Positions 29,984-39,069 of a DNA stretch of 53,636 nucleotides are shown here, piece by piece. The DNA comes from Rhizorhabdus dicambivorans (GTDB lineage: Bacteria; Pseudomonadota; Alphaproteobacteria; Sphingomonadales; Sphingomonadaceae). The position numbers were made by a program, and so were the translations under genes. The stretch's first letter is position 1. Each line of letters opens with the position of its first letter. The stretch spans positions 1 through 53,636 of the forward strand of contig NZ_CP023453.1 of the NCBI RefSeq assembly GCF_002355275.1. The letters run 5' to 3'. The notes beneath the pieces are model-generated. The model was not told where the DNA came from and did no database searches. It saw only the letters and a program-made list of their open reading frames with translations.

Positions 29984-32893
29984 ATGAGCCTTGGCGTTTC
30001 GAGTGGGGATCTGATCGGCTCCTGGAGCCTGAGTTTTTCGGACATCGCGTTCGTGACCGGCAAAGCGGAGACGGCACGACTGGGATTGGCGGTTCAGCTT
30101 AGATTTTTCGCCGGGCATGGCTTCTTTGTGCCGGATCATGCGTCGATACCCTCCGACGGTGTCTTGTATCTGGCGGAGCAACTTGGTCTCGATGCCAAAT
30201 CCGTGAACCACTATGATTTTTCCGGGCGCACCGCCCGCCGGCATTGCGCGGAGATTTTGCGGCATCTCGGGTTCCGCCGTATGACGCAGACGGATCGCAG
30301 GGCGTTGTCGAGGTGGATTTCCGACGATCTTTGTGCGGGCGGGCAGCCGATCAATGCCATGCTCGAGCATGTTTTCCTGTGGTGCCGCGACCGCCGTATC
30401 TATGGGCCGTCGCGCAAGGAGCTGGAACGCCTCGTCCGTTCGCAACGACACCTCTATCTGGAGGCCCTGTTGGCCCGAGTCCGCGATCGGCTTGCGCCGG
30501 ATGCGGTCGCCTTGCTGGAAGCCTCGCTCGCCGATCCCGATGGCCCGACCGGCTTCAACACGATGAAGGGGGATGCAGGTCAGGCGACGCTCGAAAACAT
30601 TCTTGGCGTGACCGCCAAACTCGCCTTTATCCAACGGCTTGCTCTTCCCCGAGATTTCCTATCGGTCACGGGCAAGGCATGGGTCGATCAGATCGTTCGC
30701 CGGGTTGCCGGCGAGAAAGCCTCGGAGATGCGCCGGCATGTACCGGCGCGCCAGCTCGGGCTCTATGCCGTTTATCTGATGGCGCGGGAAGCTCAGCTTA
30801 CGGATGCGATGGTCGACCTGCTGATCGAGACGGTCCATAAGATCGGATCGCGCTCGAAACGCAAGGTGGTGGGCGATATCGCGAAAGACATCGAGCGGGT
30901 CTATGGCAAGGAGCGACTCCTGGTCGAGATTGCCAGCGCTTCGATCGACGATCCATCCGGGCGCATCTGCGATGTCATTTTCCCAATCGCCGGCAAGGAC
31001 AAACTGGCGGCGATCATCAAGGAAAGCCAGGCAAAGGGCGCCTTGGATCGGCGGATCTACAAGGTGATGCGGAGGTCATGGGCCAATCATTATCGCCGTA
31101 TGCTGCCAAGCCTGCTTTCGGCACTGGAGTTCCGGTCGAACAACGCCGTGTGGCGTCCGGTGCTGGCGGCCCTGGACTGGATCAGAAGCAAAGTGGATGA
31201 TGGATGCCGCTACGTGCCGCCGCACGCAGTGCCGGTCGACGAGGTCATTCCGGCGAGATGGCGCAGTTCCGTCATTGATGAAGAGGGGCGCGTAAACCGG
31301 ATCAGTTATGAGCTTTGTGTCCTCGCGCAACTGCGCGATCGCATCCGTTCTAAGGAAATCTGGGTTGTCGGGGCGGACCGATACCGCAATCCCGATGACG
31401 ATCTTCCCAAGGACTTCGATGCGCGGCGAGAAGCATATTACACAGGATTGAACCTGACGGCGGATGCGCGTGCATTTTCAAGCGCCATCCGGGAAGAGCT
31501 TGCTCAGGAACTGTTGCTCCTCAATGCCAATATTCCCCGGAACGACAAGGTTCGGCTGCTGTGGCGCGGCGAGAACCGTATATCTCTCACCCCGTTCAAA
31601 CCCTTGCCCGAACCCAGGGGTCTCGCCTCGATCAAGACCGAGATCGGCCAACGCTGGCCGATGACCGGGCTGCTCGACGTACTGAAGGAGGCTGCCCTTG
31701 ATACGGGACTTCTCGAAGCGTTCGAAACATCGGCCTCGCGTGTTGCACTGCCGAAAACCGCGCTGGATCAACGTCTCCTGCTATGCCTCTACGGCCTGGG
31801 AACGAATGCCGGGCTCAAGCGGATCGCCGGCGCCACCCCCGATGTCAGCTATGAAGAGCTGCTGCATGTCCATCGCCGCTTCGTTCATGCCGCGGCGCTC
31901 AAGGAGGCGTGTGCCAGGGTTGCGAATGCGACCCTGGCAATCCGCAATGCTGCAGTCTGGGGGGACGCCGGCACGGCCTGTGCGTCAGATTCCACAAAGT
32001 TCGGAGCCTGGGATCGCAACCTGATGACGGAATGGCATGCGCGTTATGGTGGACGGGGCGTCATGATCTACTGGCATGTCGAACGACGCGCGACATGCGT
32101 CTATTCCCAGCTCAAGCGCTGCTCTTCCTCCGAGGTCGCCTCCATGATCGAGGGCGTGCTGCGCCATTGCACCGACATGGAAATCCAGCGACAATATGTT
32201 GATAGTCATGGCCAAAGCGCGGTTGGCTTTGCATTTTGCCGGCTTCTCGGATTTGAGCTTGCACCCCGCCTGAAAGCGATCGCTCGCCAGAAGCTGGCTC
32301 TTCCCGATGTCGGCATGCGAACGCGGCTTCCCCACTTGCAGCCGATCCTCTCCAGTCCGATCAACTGGGATGAGATCGAGCAGCAATATGACGAGATGGT
32401 CAAATATGCAGCCGCGATGCAGACAAAAACCGCCGACCCGGAGGCGATCCTGCGCCGGTTTAGCCGCTCCGAGGTGATGCACCCGACCTACAAGGCGTTG
32501 AGTGAGCTGGGCCGCGCGGTCAAGACGATCTTCCTGTGCCGGTATCTGCGCGAGGAGTCCTTCCGCCGCGAAATTCATGAAGGCCTGAATGTCGTTGAAA
32601 ACTGGAACAGTGCCAATGGGTTCGTTTTCTTCGGCAAGGGCGGCGAGATCGCCACTAACCGCATCGATGAGCAGCAGCTCTCGGTCCTGGCGCTACATTT
32701 GCTGCAAGCGTCGCTTGTCTATGTGAACACCCGAATGCTTCAGAGCGTGCTGGTGGAACCGAAATGGACGGGCCGGATGACGCCGGATGATTATCGCGGC
32801 CTCACACCGCTGATTTACAGCCACGTCAATCCTTATGGCCGCTTCGACCTCGATCTGAATAGCCGGATCGATTTTGGGCGGCTTGCTGCCTGA
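29984..32893 (+). CDS. tnpA: Inner Tn3-family transposase TnpA
   Basis: A 969-residue DDE transposase. The N-terminal DUF4158-like region is near residues 8-110 ([20 protein letters not shown]). The catalytic region has [20 protein letters not shown] near 660, [20 protein letters not shown] near 740, and the Glu-containing [20 protein letters not shown] near 870. The ATG at 29984 has AGGGAG upstream. It is the only complete Tn3 transposase in the unit and could act on its own ends. It is only distantly similar to the outer transposase, so the two transposons come from different branches. Confidence 0.95.
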   Translation: MSLGVSSGDLIGSWSLSFSDIAFVTGKAETARLGLAVQLRFFAGHGFFVPDHASIPSDGVLYLAEQLGLDAKSVNHYDFSGRTARRHCAEILRHLGFRRMTQTDRRALSRWISDDLCAGGQPINAMLEHVFLWCRDRRIYGPSRKELERLVRSQRHLYLEALLARVRDRLAPDAVALLEASLADPDGPTGFNTMKGDAGQATLENILGVTAKLAFIQRLALPRDFLSVTGKAWVDQIVRRVAGEKASEMRRHVPARQLGLYAVYLMAREAQLTDAMVDLLIETVHKIGSRSKRKVVGDIAKDIERVYGKERLLVEIASASIDDPSGRICDVIFPIAGKDKLAAIIKESQAKGALDRRIYKVMRRSWANHYRRMLPSLLSALEFRSNNAVWRPVLAALDWIRSKVDDGCRYVPPHAVPVDEVIPARWRSSVIDEEGRVNRISYELCVLAQLRDRIRSKEIWVVGADRYRNPDDDLPKDFDARREAYYTGLNLTADARAFSSAIREELAQELLLLNANIPRNDKVRLLWRGENRISLTPFKPLPEPRGLASIKTEIGQRWPMTGLLDVLKEAALDTGLLEAFETSASRVALPKTALDQRLLLCLYGLGTNAGLKRIAGATPDVSYEELLHVHRRFVHAAALKEACARVANATLAIRNAAVWGDAGTACASDSTKFGAWDRNLMTEWHARYGGRGVMIYWHVERRATCVYSQLKRCSSSEVASMIEGVLRHCTDMEIQRQYVDSHGQSAVGFAFCRLLGFELAPRLKAIARQKLALPDVGMRTRLPHLQPILSSPINWDEIEQQYDEMVKYAAAMQTKTADPEAILRRFSRSEVMHPTYKALSELGRAVKTIFLCRYLREESFRREIHEGLNVVENWNSANGFVFFGKGGEIATNRIDEQQLSVLALHLLQASLVYVNTRMLQSVLVEPKWTGRMTPDDYRGLTPLIYSHVNPYGRFDLDLNSRIDFGRLAA

Positions 32894-32934
32894 CCGGGGC
32901 CTTTCCGCTCGCACCATTTGGGTGCACCCGAACG

Positions 32935-33027
32935 TGACGATCGGAAGTGACATATACGACATGTCACAAAAGGGTGGTTCCGTCACCAATGTTACTGTAC
33001 GAGGGCAAAGCCACCCTAATGTGACGG
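32935..33027. promoter_or_regulatory. Putative res site of the inner transposon
   Basis: Three paired elements between tnpA and tnpR: GTGACAT (32947-32953) with ATGTCAC (32961-32967), CCGTCAC (32980-32986), and GTGACGG (33021-33027). The repeated GTGAC/GTCAC core suits resolvase subsites. Confidence 0.6.
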
Positions 33028-33035
33028 ATTTGCCC

Positions 33036-33822
33036 ATGACCCGCGTCGGCTACGCCCGCGTCAGCACCATCGACCAGGATCTCGACATCCAGGTTGCCCG
33101 GTTGAAGGCAGCGGGCTGTGAAATCCTCCGCTCCGAAACAGGCTCGGGCGCATCGCGCACTGGACGCACGGAGCTTGAGACGATCATGCAGTTCCTGCGC
33201 GCCGATGACGAACTCGTCGTCCTGCGTCTCGATCGGCTCGGTCGCTCCACACGCGATGTTCTCAATCTGGTTCATGAACTCGACCAGAAGGGAGCCTCAT
33301 TGCGGGTGCTTGAGCCGGAGGTGACGACGGCCGGAAGCATGGGGCGGATGGTGATCACCATTCTGGGCATGGTCGCGGACATGGAACTGACGTTCATCAA
33401 GGACCGGCAGCGCGCCGGGATCGAGGCGGCGCGCGCCGAAGGCGTCTACAAAGGCCGGAAGAAAAACATCGATGACGATGAAATCCGACGCCGGATCACC
33501 GCCGGCGCGAGCAAGGCCAGCGTCGCGCGCGACCTCAAGATCTCAAGAATGACCGTCTATCGGGCGCTTGACGTCATTCCTTCAAGGATCGGGCTGCCGG
33601 AAAAGCCGCCTTCTGTCACCATCGCCCTGCATCTGACCATCGAGAACTTCAACAAGCATGGTCGTGGCAGAAAGCCCGCTCGCGAGCGCATTGAGGCGAT
33701 GCTGGAGCGGGATTACCAGATGCAAAAGACCGGGAACTGCGATTACACGCTGACCGTCGCCTATGATCAGGGTGCCGATGGCGTCAGCCTCGATGATGAG
33801 ATCGCATCTCTCCAGACAGAGA
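33036..33822 (+). pseudogene. tnpR: Serine resolvase TnpR of the inner transposon, 3' end displaced by IS21
   Basis: MTRVGYARVSTIDQDLDIQV onward with catalytic Ser10, VVLRLDRLGRSTRDVLNLVH, and an HTH (ITAGASKASVARDLKISRMT). A C-terminal extension of about 100 residues (SVTIALHLTIENFNKHGRGR onward) is absent from standard 185-residue resolvases. The IS enters after AGAGA (33818-33822) and supplies a new tail MSTPG and stop (33839). Rejoining to 36424-36503 gives a 288-residue protein. The catalytic and DNA-binding parts are untouched, so the truncated protein may still function. Confidence 0.88.
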
Positions 33823-33985
33823 TGTCAACGCCGGGATAAAAACGGGCCAGGCACCGGTTTAAAATGGGGCCAGTTGGTTTGAACAAAAAGCCCCAAGGTT
33901 GAGGCTGGGCAGCATCGGCAGCGGGGAAGCGGCTGGAGCGGAGCGGAAGCCGATTTCCCGCTGCCGATGGCCGCCCGTTCTTAGG

Positions 33986-34801
33986 TCATTTATCCTCCCC
34001 CTTGTCCTTCTGGCGCTTGCGGCTGCTGGCGAGACGGAAGCTGTCACCATTCATCTCGAGAATGTGGACGTGGTGTGTCAGCCGGTCGAGCAGGGCGCCG
34101 GTCAGGCGTTCGGAGCCGAACACCGATGTCCATTCATCGAAGGGCAGATTGCTGGTGATCAGCGTGCTGCCGCGTTCATAGCGCTGGCTGAGTACCTCGA
34201 ACAGCAACTCGCCGCCCACGGCGGTGAATGGTACATATCCCAACTCGTCGAGGATCAGCAGCTTTACAGATGCCAGATGCTTTTGCAGGCTGCGCAAGCG
34301 ACGCTCGTCGCGAGCCTCCATCAGGTCATGGACCAACGCCGCGGCCGTTGTGAAGGCCACGCTGTGCCCTTTCTGGCACGCAGCCAGTCCTAGCGCGAGG
34401 GCGGTGTGGGTCTTACCGGTGCCGCTGGGGCCCAGCGCAATGACATTACGCCGCCGCTCGATCCATTCACCGCGCGCCAGTTCCAGAACCAAGGCCTTGT
34501 TCAGTGATGGCTGGGCTGCAAAGTCGAAGGTGTCAAAGCTCTTGGTGTGCGGGAAGCGAGCCATGCGGATACGGCGCTCCACCATCCGGCGCTCGCGATC
34601 AATCCGTTCAAGTTCGCACAGGCGCAGCAGATAGCGGGGGTAATCGGCCCGATCCTGCGCGGCCTCGAAGGCGACCTTCTCATACTCGCGCACAAAGGTG
34701 GGCAGCTTGAGCGCTTTGAGATGGTTGGCCAGTAGTACAGCGGGCGGCACGCTGGTGGGTTCGGCCTCGATGGCTGGCAGCGGCATCATGGGATCACTCA
34801 T
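33986..34801 (-). CDS. istB: IstB ATP-binding transposition helper
   Basis: A 271-residue AAA+ protein. [20 protein letters not shown], an N-terminal helical region ([20 protein letters not shown]), Walker [21 protein letters not shown] near residue 110, Walker [21 protein letters not shown] near 172, and [20 protein letters not shown]. Start at 34801 because it overlaps the istA stop (ATGA) and begins the family's conserved part; the open frame continues upstream without family character. Intact and adequate as the annotation for both copies. Confidence 0.95.
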   Translation of the reverse strand: MSDPMMPLPAIEAEPTSVPPAVLLANHLKALKLPTFVREYEKVAFEAAQDRADYPRYLLRLCELERIDRERRMVERRIRMARFPHTKSFDTFDFAAQPSLNKALVLELARGEWIERRRNVIALGPSGTGKTHTALALGLAACQKGHSVAFTTAAALVHDLMEARDERRLRSLQKHLASVKLLILDELGYVPFTAVGGELLFEVLSQRYERGSTLITSNLPFDEWTSVFGSERLTGALLDRLTHHVHILEMNGDSFRLASSRKRQKDKGEDK

Positions 34802-36318
34802 GCTGCCACTCCCGTCGCTGGAGTGCCTGCCTGCGAGAGCAGGCCCATGTAGGTGCGCGGATCGGTACGCCCGACATTCGCGCGCGGCAAATGCGGGTAA
34901 AATTGCAGATCGAGGCGCGGCACACGCTGTTCGAGGCGGGCCAGCGCGATCATCTTGATCGCATCGAAGCTGATTGCCCCCATCTCCAGCGCGCGGGCCA
35001 CTGCCCATTCCACCAGGGACTGCTCGAAGCGTTCGCATAGCCGCAGCACCTGGATGAACTCGCGCCGTCCCTCTTTGCCGCTGCGCGCCTCCATCAGTCG
35101 TCGGATGCGATGCATCGGTTCAGCCAGCACCCAGCCATCGAGCGGCGCTGCCTGATCAAGCGCGCGGGGTTTCTGTTCTAACAGCGCCAGATAGTGCAGC
35201 GGGTTGGCAATGAAGTCCTCCCGCTCATAGCTGCGCGGATGCACTGCGATCAGCTCCCCGCCACAGATGATCGCAACCCGATCGACATAGCCTTTGATTA
35301 CGACCTCCTGGTGGGCATAGGCCGTCGGCACCGAATAATCATTGGTACGATAGCGCACCAGCGACATCGACGAGGCCCGCCCCGTCACCATATGGCAGGG
35401 ATCGAACGGCACCGCCGGTAGCGGCATAAAGGCCGCCAGATCAGCCACCAGCCTGTCACCGATGCTGCGCTCATGCCCGCGCAAGATGGCCTGTCGTCGC
35501 TCCATGCATTGTTCGACAAAGCGCGCGTTCAGCGCATCAAAGCTGGGCGCCTCTGGCCTCGGCACCATGAAGTGGCGCCGGGAATAACCGACCAGCCCCT
35601 CGACCTTGCCCTTGTCGTTACCCTTGCCGGGGCGCCCGAATTTGTCTTCGAACAGGTAATGGCTCTGGAGGGTCGAGAACATCCGGCTGCGCTCGCGCTT
35701 CCCGTCGCCCAGGATCTGCGCCACTGCCAGCTTGGTGTTGTCATACAGGATCGACTGCGGGATGCCGCCGAAGAAGGCAAAGGCCGCCACGTGCCCTTCG
35801 CAAAATGCCTCAGCCACCTCGGCAGGATAGGCTTTAACGAACGGCGCATCGCTGTGCGGCAGGTCCATGCAGAAATAGTGGAACCGCACCAACTTGCCGT
35901 CGATGATCCCGTCCGCCTCACCAAAATCCACCTGCGCATGCCCCGGCTTGTGGCTCAATGGTATGAACACCTCGCGGCTGCGCAACTTGGCGCCCGCCAC
36001 ATAGTCGCGAACAATGGTGATGCCGCCGGTGAAGCCATGTTCATCGCGCAGACGCTCGAAAATACGCGCGGCAGTGTGTCGCTGTTTGATGTGAACCTTG
36101 CGGTCATCCACCAGGATTTGGTCAATGATGTCGGTAAATCCGGACAGCTTGCGGCTGTAGGTTTGCCCGCTCCGGCCGTGCGCTGCTGGCTCTGGAAAGC
36201 ACAGCATCTTGTCGACGGTCTTGCGATTGATCCCAAAATACCGGGCGGCAGCGCGACGGCTCATCCCGTCAATCAGCACGGCGCGGCGGACCTTCTGATA
36301 AAGCTCCACTCTCTTCAT
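34798..36318 (-). CDS. istA: IstA DDE transposase
   Basis: A 506-residue IS21 transposase. The N-terminal HTH is MSRRAAARYFGINRKTVDKM near residues 19-38. The DDE catalytic domain has Asp in GHAQVDFGEADGII near 128, Asp in QSILYDNTKLAVAQI near 187, and Glu in NDKGKVEGLVGYSRR near 228. The C-terminal domain holds the Mu-type beta-barrel and the IstB-contact region. The gene ends in the ATGA overlap with istB, so both are made from one transcript. Confidence 0.95.
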   Translation of the reverse strand: MKRVELYQKVRRAVLIDGMSRRAAARYFGINRKTVDKMLCFPEPAAHGRSGQTYSRKLSGFTDIIDQILVDDRKVHIKQRHTAARIFERLRDEHGFTGGITIVRDYVAGAKLRSREVFIPLSHKPGHAQVDFGEADGIIDGKLVRFHYFCMDLPHSDAPFVKAYPAEVAEAFCEGHVAAFAFFGGIPQSILYDNTKLAVAQILGDGKRERSRMFSTLQSHYLFEDKFGRPGKGNDKGKVEGLVGYSRRHFMVPRPEAPSFDALNARFVEQCMERRQAILRGHERSIGDRLVADLAAFMPLPAVPFDPCHMVTGRASSMSLVRYRTNDYSVPTAYAHQEVVIKGYVDRVAIICGGELIAVHPRSYEREDFIANPLHYLALLEQKPRALDQAAPLDGWVLAEPMHRIRRLMEARSGKEGRREFIQVLRLCERFEQSLVEWAVARALEMGAISFDAIKMIALARLEQRVPRLDLQFYPHLPRANVGRTDPRTYMGLLSQAGTPATGVAA

Positions 36319-36423
36319 CCTCCACCTCCGCCCAAAAACGGAGGTCTAGCAGGACTGGCCCCTTTTTAATCCGGTGAGACTGGCCGATCCGTGGCCCCTT
36401 TTATTCCCGGTGTTCTCAAGAGA

Positions 36424-36503
36424 TGTTCAACATCGCAGAGAGCTACAGGTGCTCGATCGAGACCGATGTTTACGAGATTGGAGGACAAGAGCGAGCCTGG
36501 TAG
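36424..36503 (+). pseudogene. Detached 3' end of the inner transposon's tnpR
   Basis: Encodes FNIAESYRCSIETDVYEIGG QERAW and stop TAG (36501-36503) in the frame of 33036-33822. The sum 787 + 80 bases is divisible by three, confirming a clean insertion. Confidence 0.88.
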
Positions 36504-36522
36504 ATCGCCATGTTCAATCTTT

Positions 36523-36566
36523 GTTCTTCAACATGGCCAAAATCGCAGCTTCGGGCCGACTGGGCC
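36523..36566 (-). repeat. Right terminal inverted repeat of the inner transposon
   Basis: A 44-bp repeat ending CGGGCCGACTGGGCC, followed by the target duplication AGTAT (36567-36571). Confidence 0.93.
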
Positions 36567-36571
36567 AGTAT

Positions 36572-37530
36572 GGGGCGACGGCACCACGTCCAGTTCCGAT
36601 GGCCAGTTCTTCAGGGCCGCGAAGCGCGGCGCGTCGGGCGGCGATATCAACGCCCGCTATGGCGTCGATCATGGCTTCAGCTTCTACACCCATAATTCTG
36701 ATCAGCGCGCGCCCTACCACGTCAAAGTGATCTCGGCCGCGACGCATGAGGCGCCCTATGTCCTCGACGGCCTCACCAGCCACGGCACCGATCTCAGGAT
36801 CGTCGAGCATTACACCGACACCGGCGGGGCGACCGATCATGTCTTCGCCCTGTGCGCGATGCTGGGATTTCGCTTCTGCCCGCGCCTGCGCGACTTCCCC
36901 GACAGGCGGCTCGCGCCGATCGCGCCGGTCACGGCCTATCCGTCCATCACCCCGCTGTTGGGCAAGCGTATCCGCACCGACATCATCGGTGAGCAATGGG
37001 AAGACGTGCTGCGCCTCGTAGGGTCGATCAAGGCCGGCCATGTCGCGCCATCGGTCATGCTGCGAAAGCTCGCTGCCTACGAACGGCAGAACCAGCTCGA
37101 TGTCGCGCTACAGGAAATCGGCAAGATCGAGCGGACGCTGTTCATGCTGGACTGGCTAGAAAATCCCGATCTGCGCCGGCGATGCCATGCCGGTCTCAAC
37201 AACAGCGAGCAGCGCCATGCCCTGACGCAGGCGATCTACACATTCCGCCAGGGCCGCATCATCGACCGCAGCCACGAGGCGCAGCAATATCGGGCGTCCG
37301 GCCTCAATCTGCTCGTCGCCGCGATCGTCTATTGGAACACGATCTACATGGATGCCGCCGCCCAGCATCTACGATCAACATCGGTCGCGGTGCCTGATGA
37401 TCTACTCGCCCATACGTCCCCAGTAGGTTGGGAGCATATTGCTTTCTCGGGCGATTTCCTCTGGGATCGAGCAGCCGCTTCCGCTGGCCGCAAGGCCCTC
37501 AATCTGCCGCCGGATAGCCGCGCCGCCTAA
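36572..37530 (+). pseudogene. tnpA: Outer Tn3-family transposase tnpA, C-terminal third
   Basis: One uninterrupted frame from the conserved W-GDGTTSSSDGQFFRAAKRG through HNSDQRAPYHVKVISAATHE and HTSPVGWEHIAFSGDFLWDR to the stop at 37530. It includes the third catalytic region and the end of the DDE domain. It ends 20 bp before the terminal repeat, as usual for Tn3 elements. It lacks its own start. Confidence 0.92.
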
Positions 37531-37550
37531 GCGTTCGCTGATTGTTCGCC

Positions 37551-37588
37551 CTTAGCGTTGTTTAGCGTACCATCCACGCTATGCCCTC
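37551..37588 (-). repeat. Right terminal inverted repeat of the outer transposon
   Basis: A 38-bp repeat, CTTAGCGTTGTTTAGCGTAC onward to ATGCCCTC, followed by the target duplication TTGGA (37589-37593). Confidence 0.93.
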
Positions 37589-37610
37589 TTGGATCCTCCG
37601 CCGAGCGGGC

Positions 37611-37907
37611 TTAGCCGGCCTCGGCCGAACCGCTGGCGGGTGTCATAGTCTTATAGACCACCCCGATCCGGTTCTCGGCGGTGCCGCGCCGGCGCAAGGT
37701 CGCGGCGATATGACGGTCGGCCGCCGCATGATCGTCGAAGGCATGGTGCTGGGCCTGACCACGCGCCCCAACCCGGCCCCAGCGGGTTTCGACCACGATC
37801 ATGCCGAACAGGTCGAACCTAGCCACAATGCTGTAACGCCGCCGGATGTTGCGTGCCGGATCGAGCGCCACCAACTCGATCGGGTCAGGGAGAATTGCGC
37901 CTTTCAT
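37611..37907 (-). CDS. WGR-domain protein (copy 2)
   Basis: Identical in protein to 6566-6862: 98 residues with ETRWGRVGARGQAQ. Its stop codon is only 18 bp from the transposon's target duplication, so the transposon just missed the gene. Confidence 0.8.
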   Translation of the reverse strand: MKGAILPDPIELVALDPARNIRRRYSIVARFDLFGMIVVETRWGRVGARGQAQHHAFDDHAAADRHIAATLRRRGTAENRIGVVYKTMTPASGSAEAG

Positions 37908-37948
37908 GGCGCAAAGCCTACAAAATCGCGTCCGCGAAGTCCGACGAC

Positions 37949-38353
37949 TTATTTGAAGCAGTGGCGCGTGATTGATTCACCCGCTGAATCAGTGAGGGCA
38001 AGAGGAGGGAAGGATGCAGCGATATAGGCCAGCACCGCCCGCTCGATCCCCGGCCAGCGCGCCGGCGCGTGCGCGGGGTGCGCCATCTGCTCCAAACTGA
38101 CGTTCGCACCCATCGACACAACCTCGCGCCAGAAGCACAGCGCACGCGGTATCCAGCGTTTGGGCGAGGCGGAGAGCGCGATTGCCATCCAGCCATGCGC
38201 GTCGGGTTCGGTGAACCCCAGGGGCTCGACGCTGCCGTACATCCACTCGCCGCGCTTGGCCTGGGGCGGCGCATCCTCCCGCGCCTCGGCGCGCACCGTC
38301 CGGTCGATCAGCGCCGGCAAGGTCGTTCGGTCCAATTCGGCGGAAACCTCCAT
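37949..38353 (-). CDS. Hypothetical plasmid protein (intact copy)
   Basis: 134 residues, MEVSAELDRTTLPALIDRTV onward, including EDAPPQAKRGEWMYGSVEPL then GFTEPDAHGWMAIALSASPK. The pattern (short beta-rich core with KRGEWMYGSVEPLGFTEPD) is that of a small soluble protein; no family recognised. Start at 38353 places it 2 bp after the DUF6118-like gene. This is the reference for the broken copy at 6904-7307. Confidence 0.75.
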   Translation of the reverse strand: MEVSAELDRTTLPALIDRTVRAEAREDAPPQAKRGEWMYGSVEPLGFTEPDAHGWMAIALSASPKRWIPRALCFWREVVSMGANVSLEQMAHPAHAPARWPGIERAVLAYIAASFPPLALTDSAGESITRHCFK

Positions 38354-38355
38354 GC

Positions 38356-39054
38356 CTATTCCGTCACCTTCACGTCGATCGTGCAGCGCACCGCCTTCTT
38401 CGCCTTCGCGGCCTGTTGCTGGCATCGGTCGATCGCCTCGCTATTATCCTTCACCAGATTGGCCCCGGCGACGATCGCGCGCCACCCGTCCGCATTGGCG
38501 GTTCGCATCAAATGCTGTCCCGCATCGAATATCGAGGGTTCGTCCAGCACGCGCGCCGCCACACGCTCGGGCCATTGCCAGCTCGCCGGCGCGAGACGCG
38601 CGATCGGCCCGCCCATCAGCGCATAGAGGAATAATCCGAACACCAGGCCGCCCATGCCGGCCCATATCAGCCACATATTCTGCTCGTCGCCCCGGCGCGC
38701 GGATGCGACCATGTTTTGCAGGTCGTGCGCCGCACCCGCCATCGCCGATTTCGCCGATTGAACCTGGTGCTGCAATTCCCGTGTCGCATCGGCGACCGAA
38801 GCGTTTAAACGCTGCCCCATCGTCTCCGGGGTGAGCGTCATCGCCGGCTTCTTGGCGAGGCCATCGATCTGGTGGACCAACGCCACCAATATCTTTTCGG
38901 TGCGCTCCAGCGTCGGCTCATAGTCGGGAATGTCGATAGTCTCGCGCGCGGCGGTCAATCCCTCCACGGCCGCGCGCAGCAACGACACCTCACGCCCTAG
39001 CTGGGCGAACGCACGCGCCGCGCCATCCTCGCCTTCCCGGTCATCCTCGTCCAT
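38356..39054 (-). CDS. DUF6118-like membrane protein (copy 2)
   Basis: Same 232-residue protein as 7310-8008, with a single membrane span near residues 127-147. Follows traA by 15 bp. Confidence 0.7.
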   Translation of the reverse strand: MDEDDREGEDGAARAFAQLGREVSLLRAAVEGLTAARETIDIPDYEPTLERTEKILVALVHQIDGLAKKPAMTLTPETMGQRLNASVADATRELQHQVQSAKSAMAGAAHDLQNMVASARRGDEQNMWLIWAGMGGLVFGLFLYALMGGPIARLAPASWQWPERVAARVLDEPSIFDAGQHLMRTANADGWRAIVAGANLVKDNSEAIDRCQQQAAKAKKAVRCTIDVKVTE

Positions 39055-39069
39055 ATCCGTTTTCTCTCC

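Larger units (their letters stand above)
33823..36418 (-). mobile_element. IS21-family insertion sequence, copy 2 (intact)
   Basis: A 2,596-bp element with ends TGTCAACGCCGGG and (right) CCCGGTGTTCTCA, flanked by the 5-bp duplication AGAGA (33818-33822 and 36419-36423). IstA and IstB are both intact. It interrupts the inner transposon's resolvase near its 3' end. Confidence 0.96.
29862..36566 (+). mobile_element. Inner Tn3-family transposon (carrying an IS21-family insertion)
   Basis: Ends are 44-bp inverted repeats (29862-29905 and 36523-36566, 3 mismatches) flanked by the 5-bp duplication AGTAT (29857-29861 and 36567-36571). It contains tnpA, a res-like region and tnpR in one direction. 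Without the 2,596-bp IS and its 5-bp duplication it is 4,104 bp and carries no passenger gene. Ends start with GGCCC rather than the commoner GGGG. Confidence 0.95.
25698..37588 (+). mobile_element. Outer Tn3-family transposon carrying two nested insertions
   Basis: The 38-bp ends (25698-25735 and 37551-37588, 4 mismatches) are flanked by the 5-bp duplication TTGGA (25693-25697 and 37589-37593). It contains a 457-aa passenger gene, tnpR, a res-like region and tnpA, the latter split by the inner transposon. The 11,891 bp include 6,710 bp of inner insertion and its duplication, so the original element was 5,181 bp. Confidence 0.95.

Noticed and set aside
34802-35038. A longer N-terminus for istB (79 extra residues)
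   Set aside because: The extension lies inside istA in another frame and lacks family character; the ATG in the ATGA overlap is the usual start.
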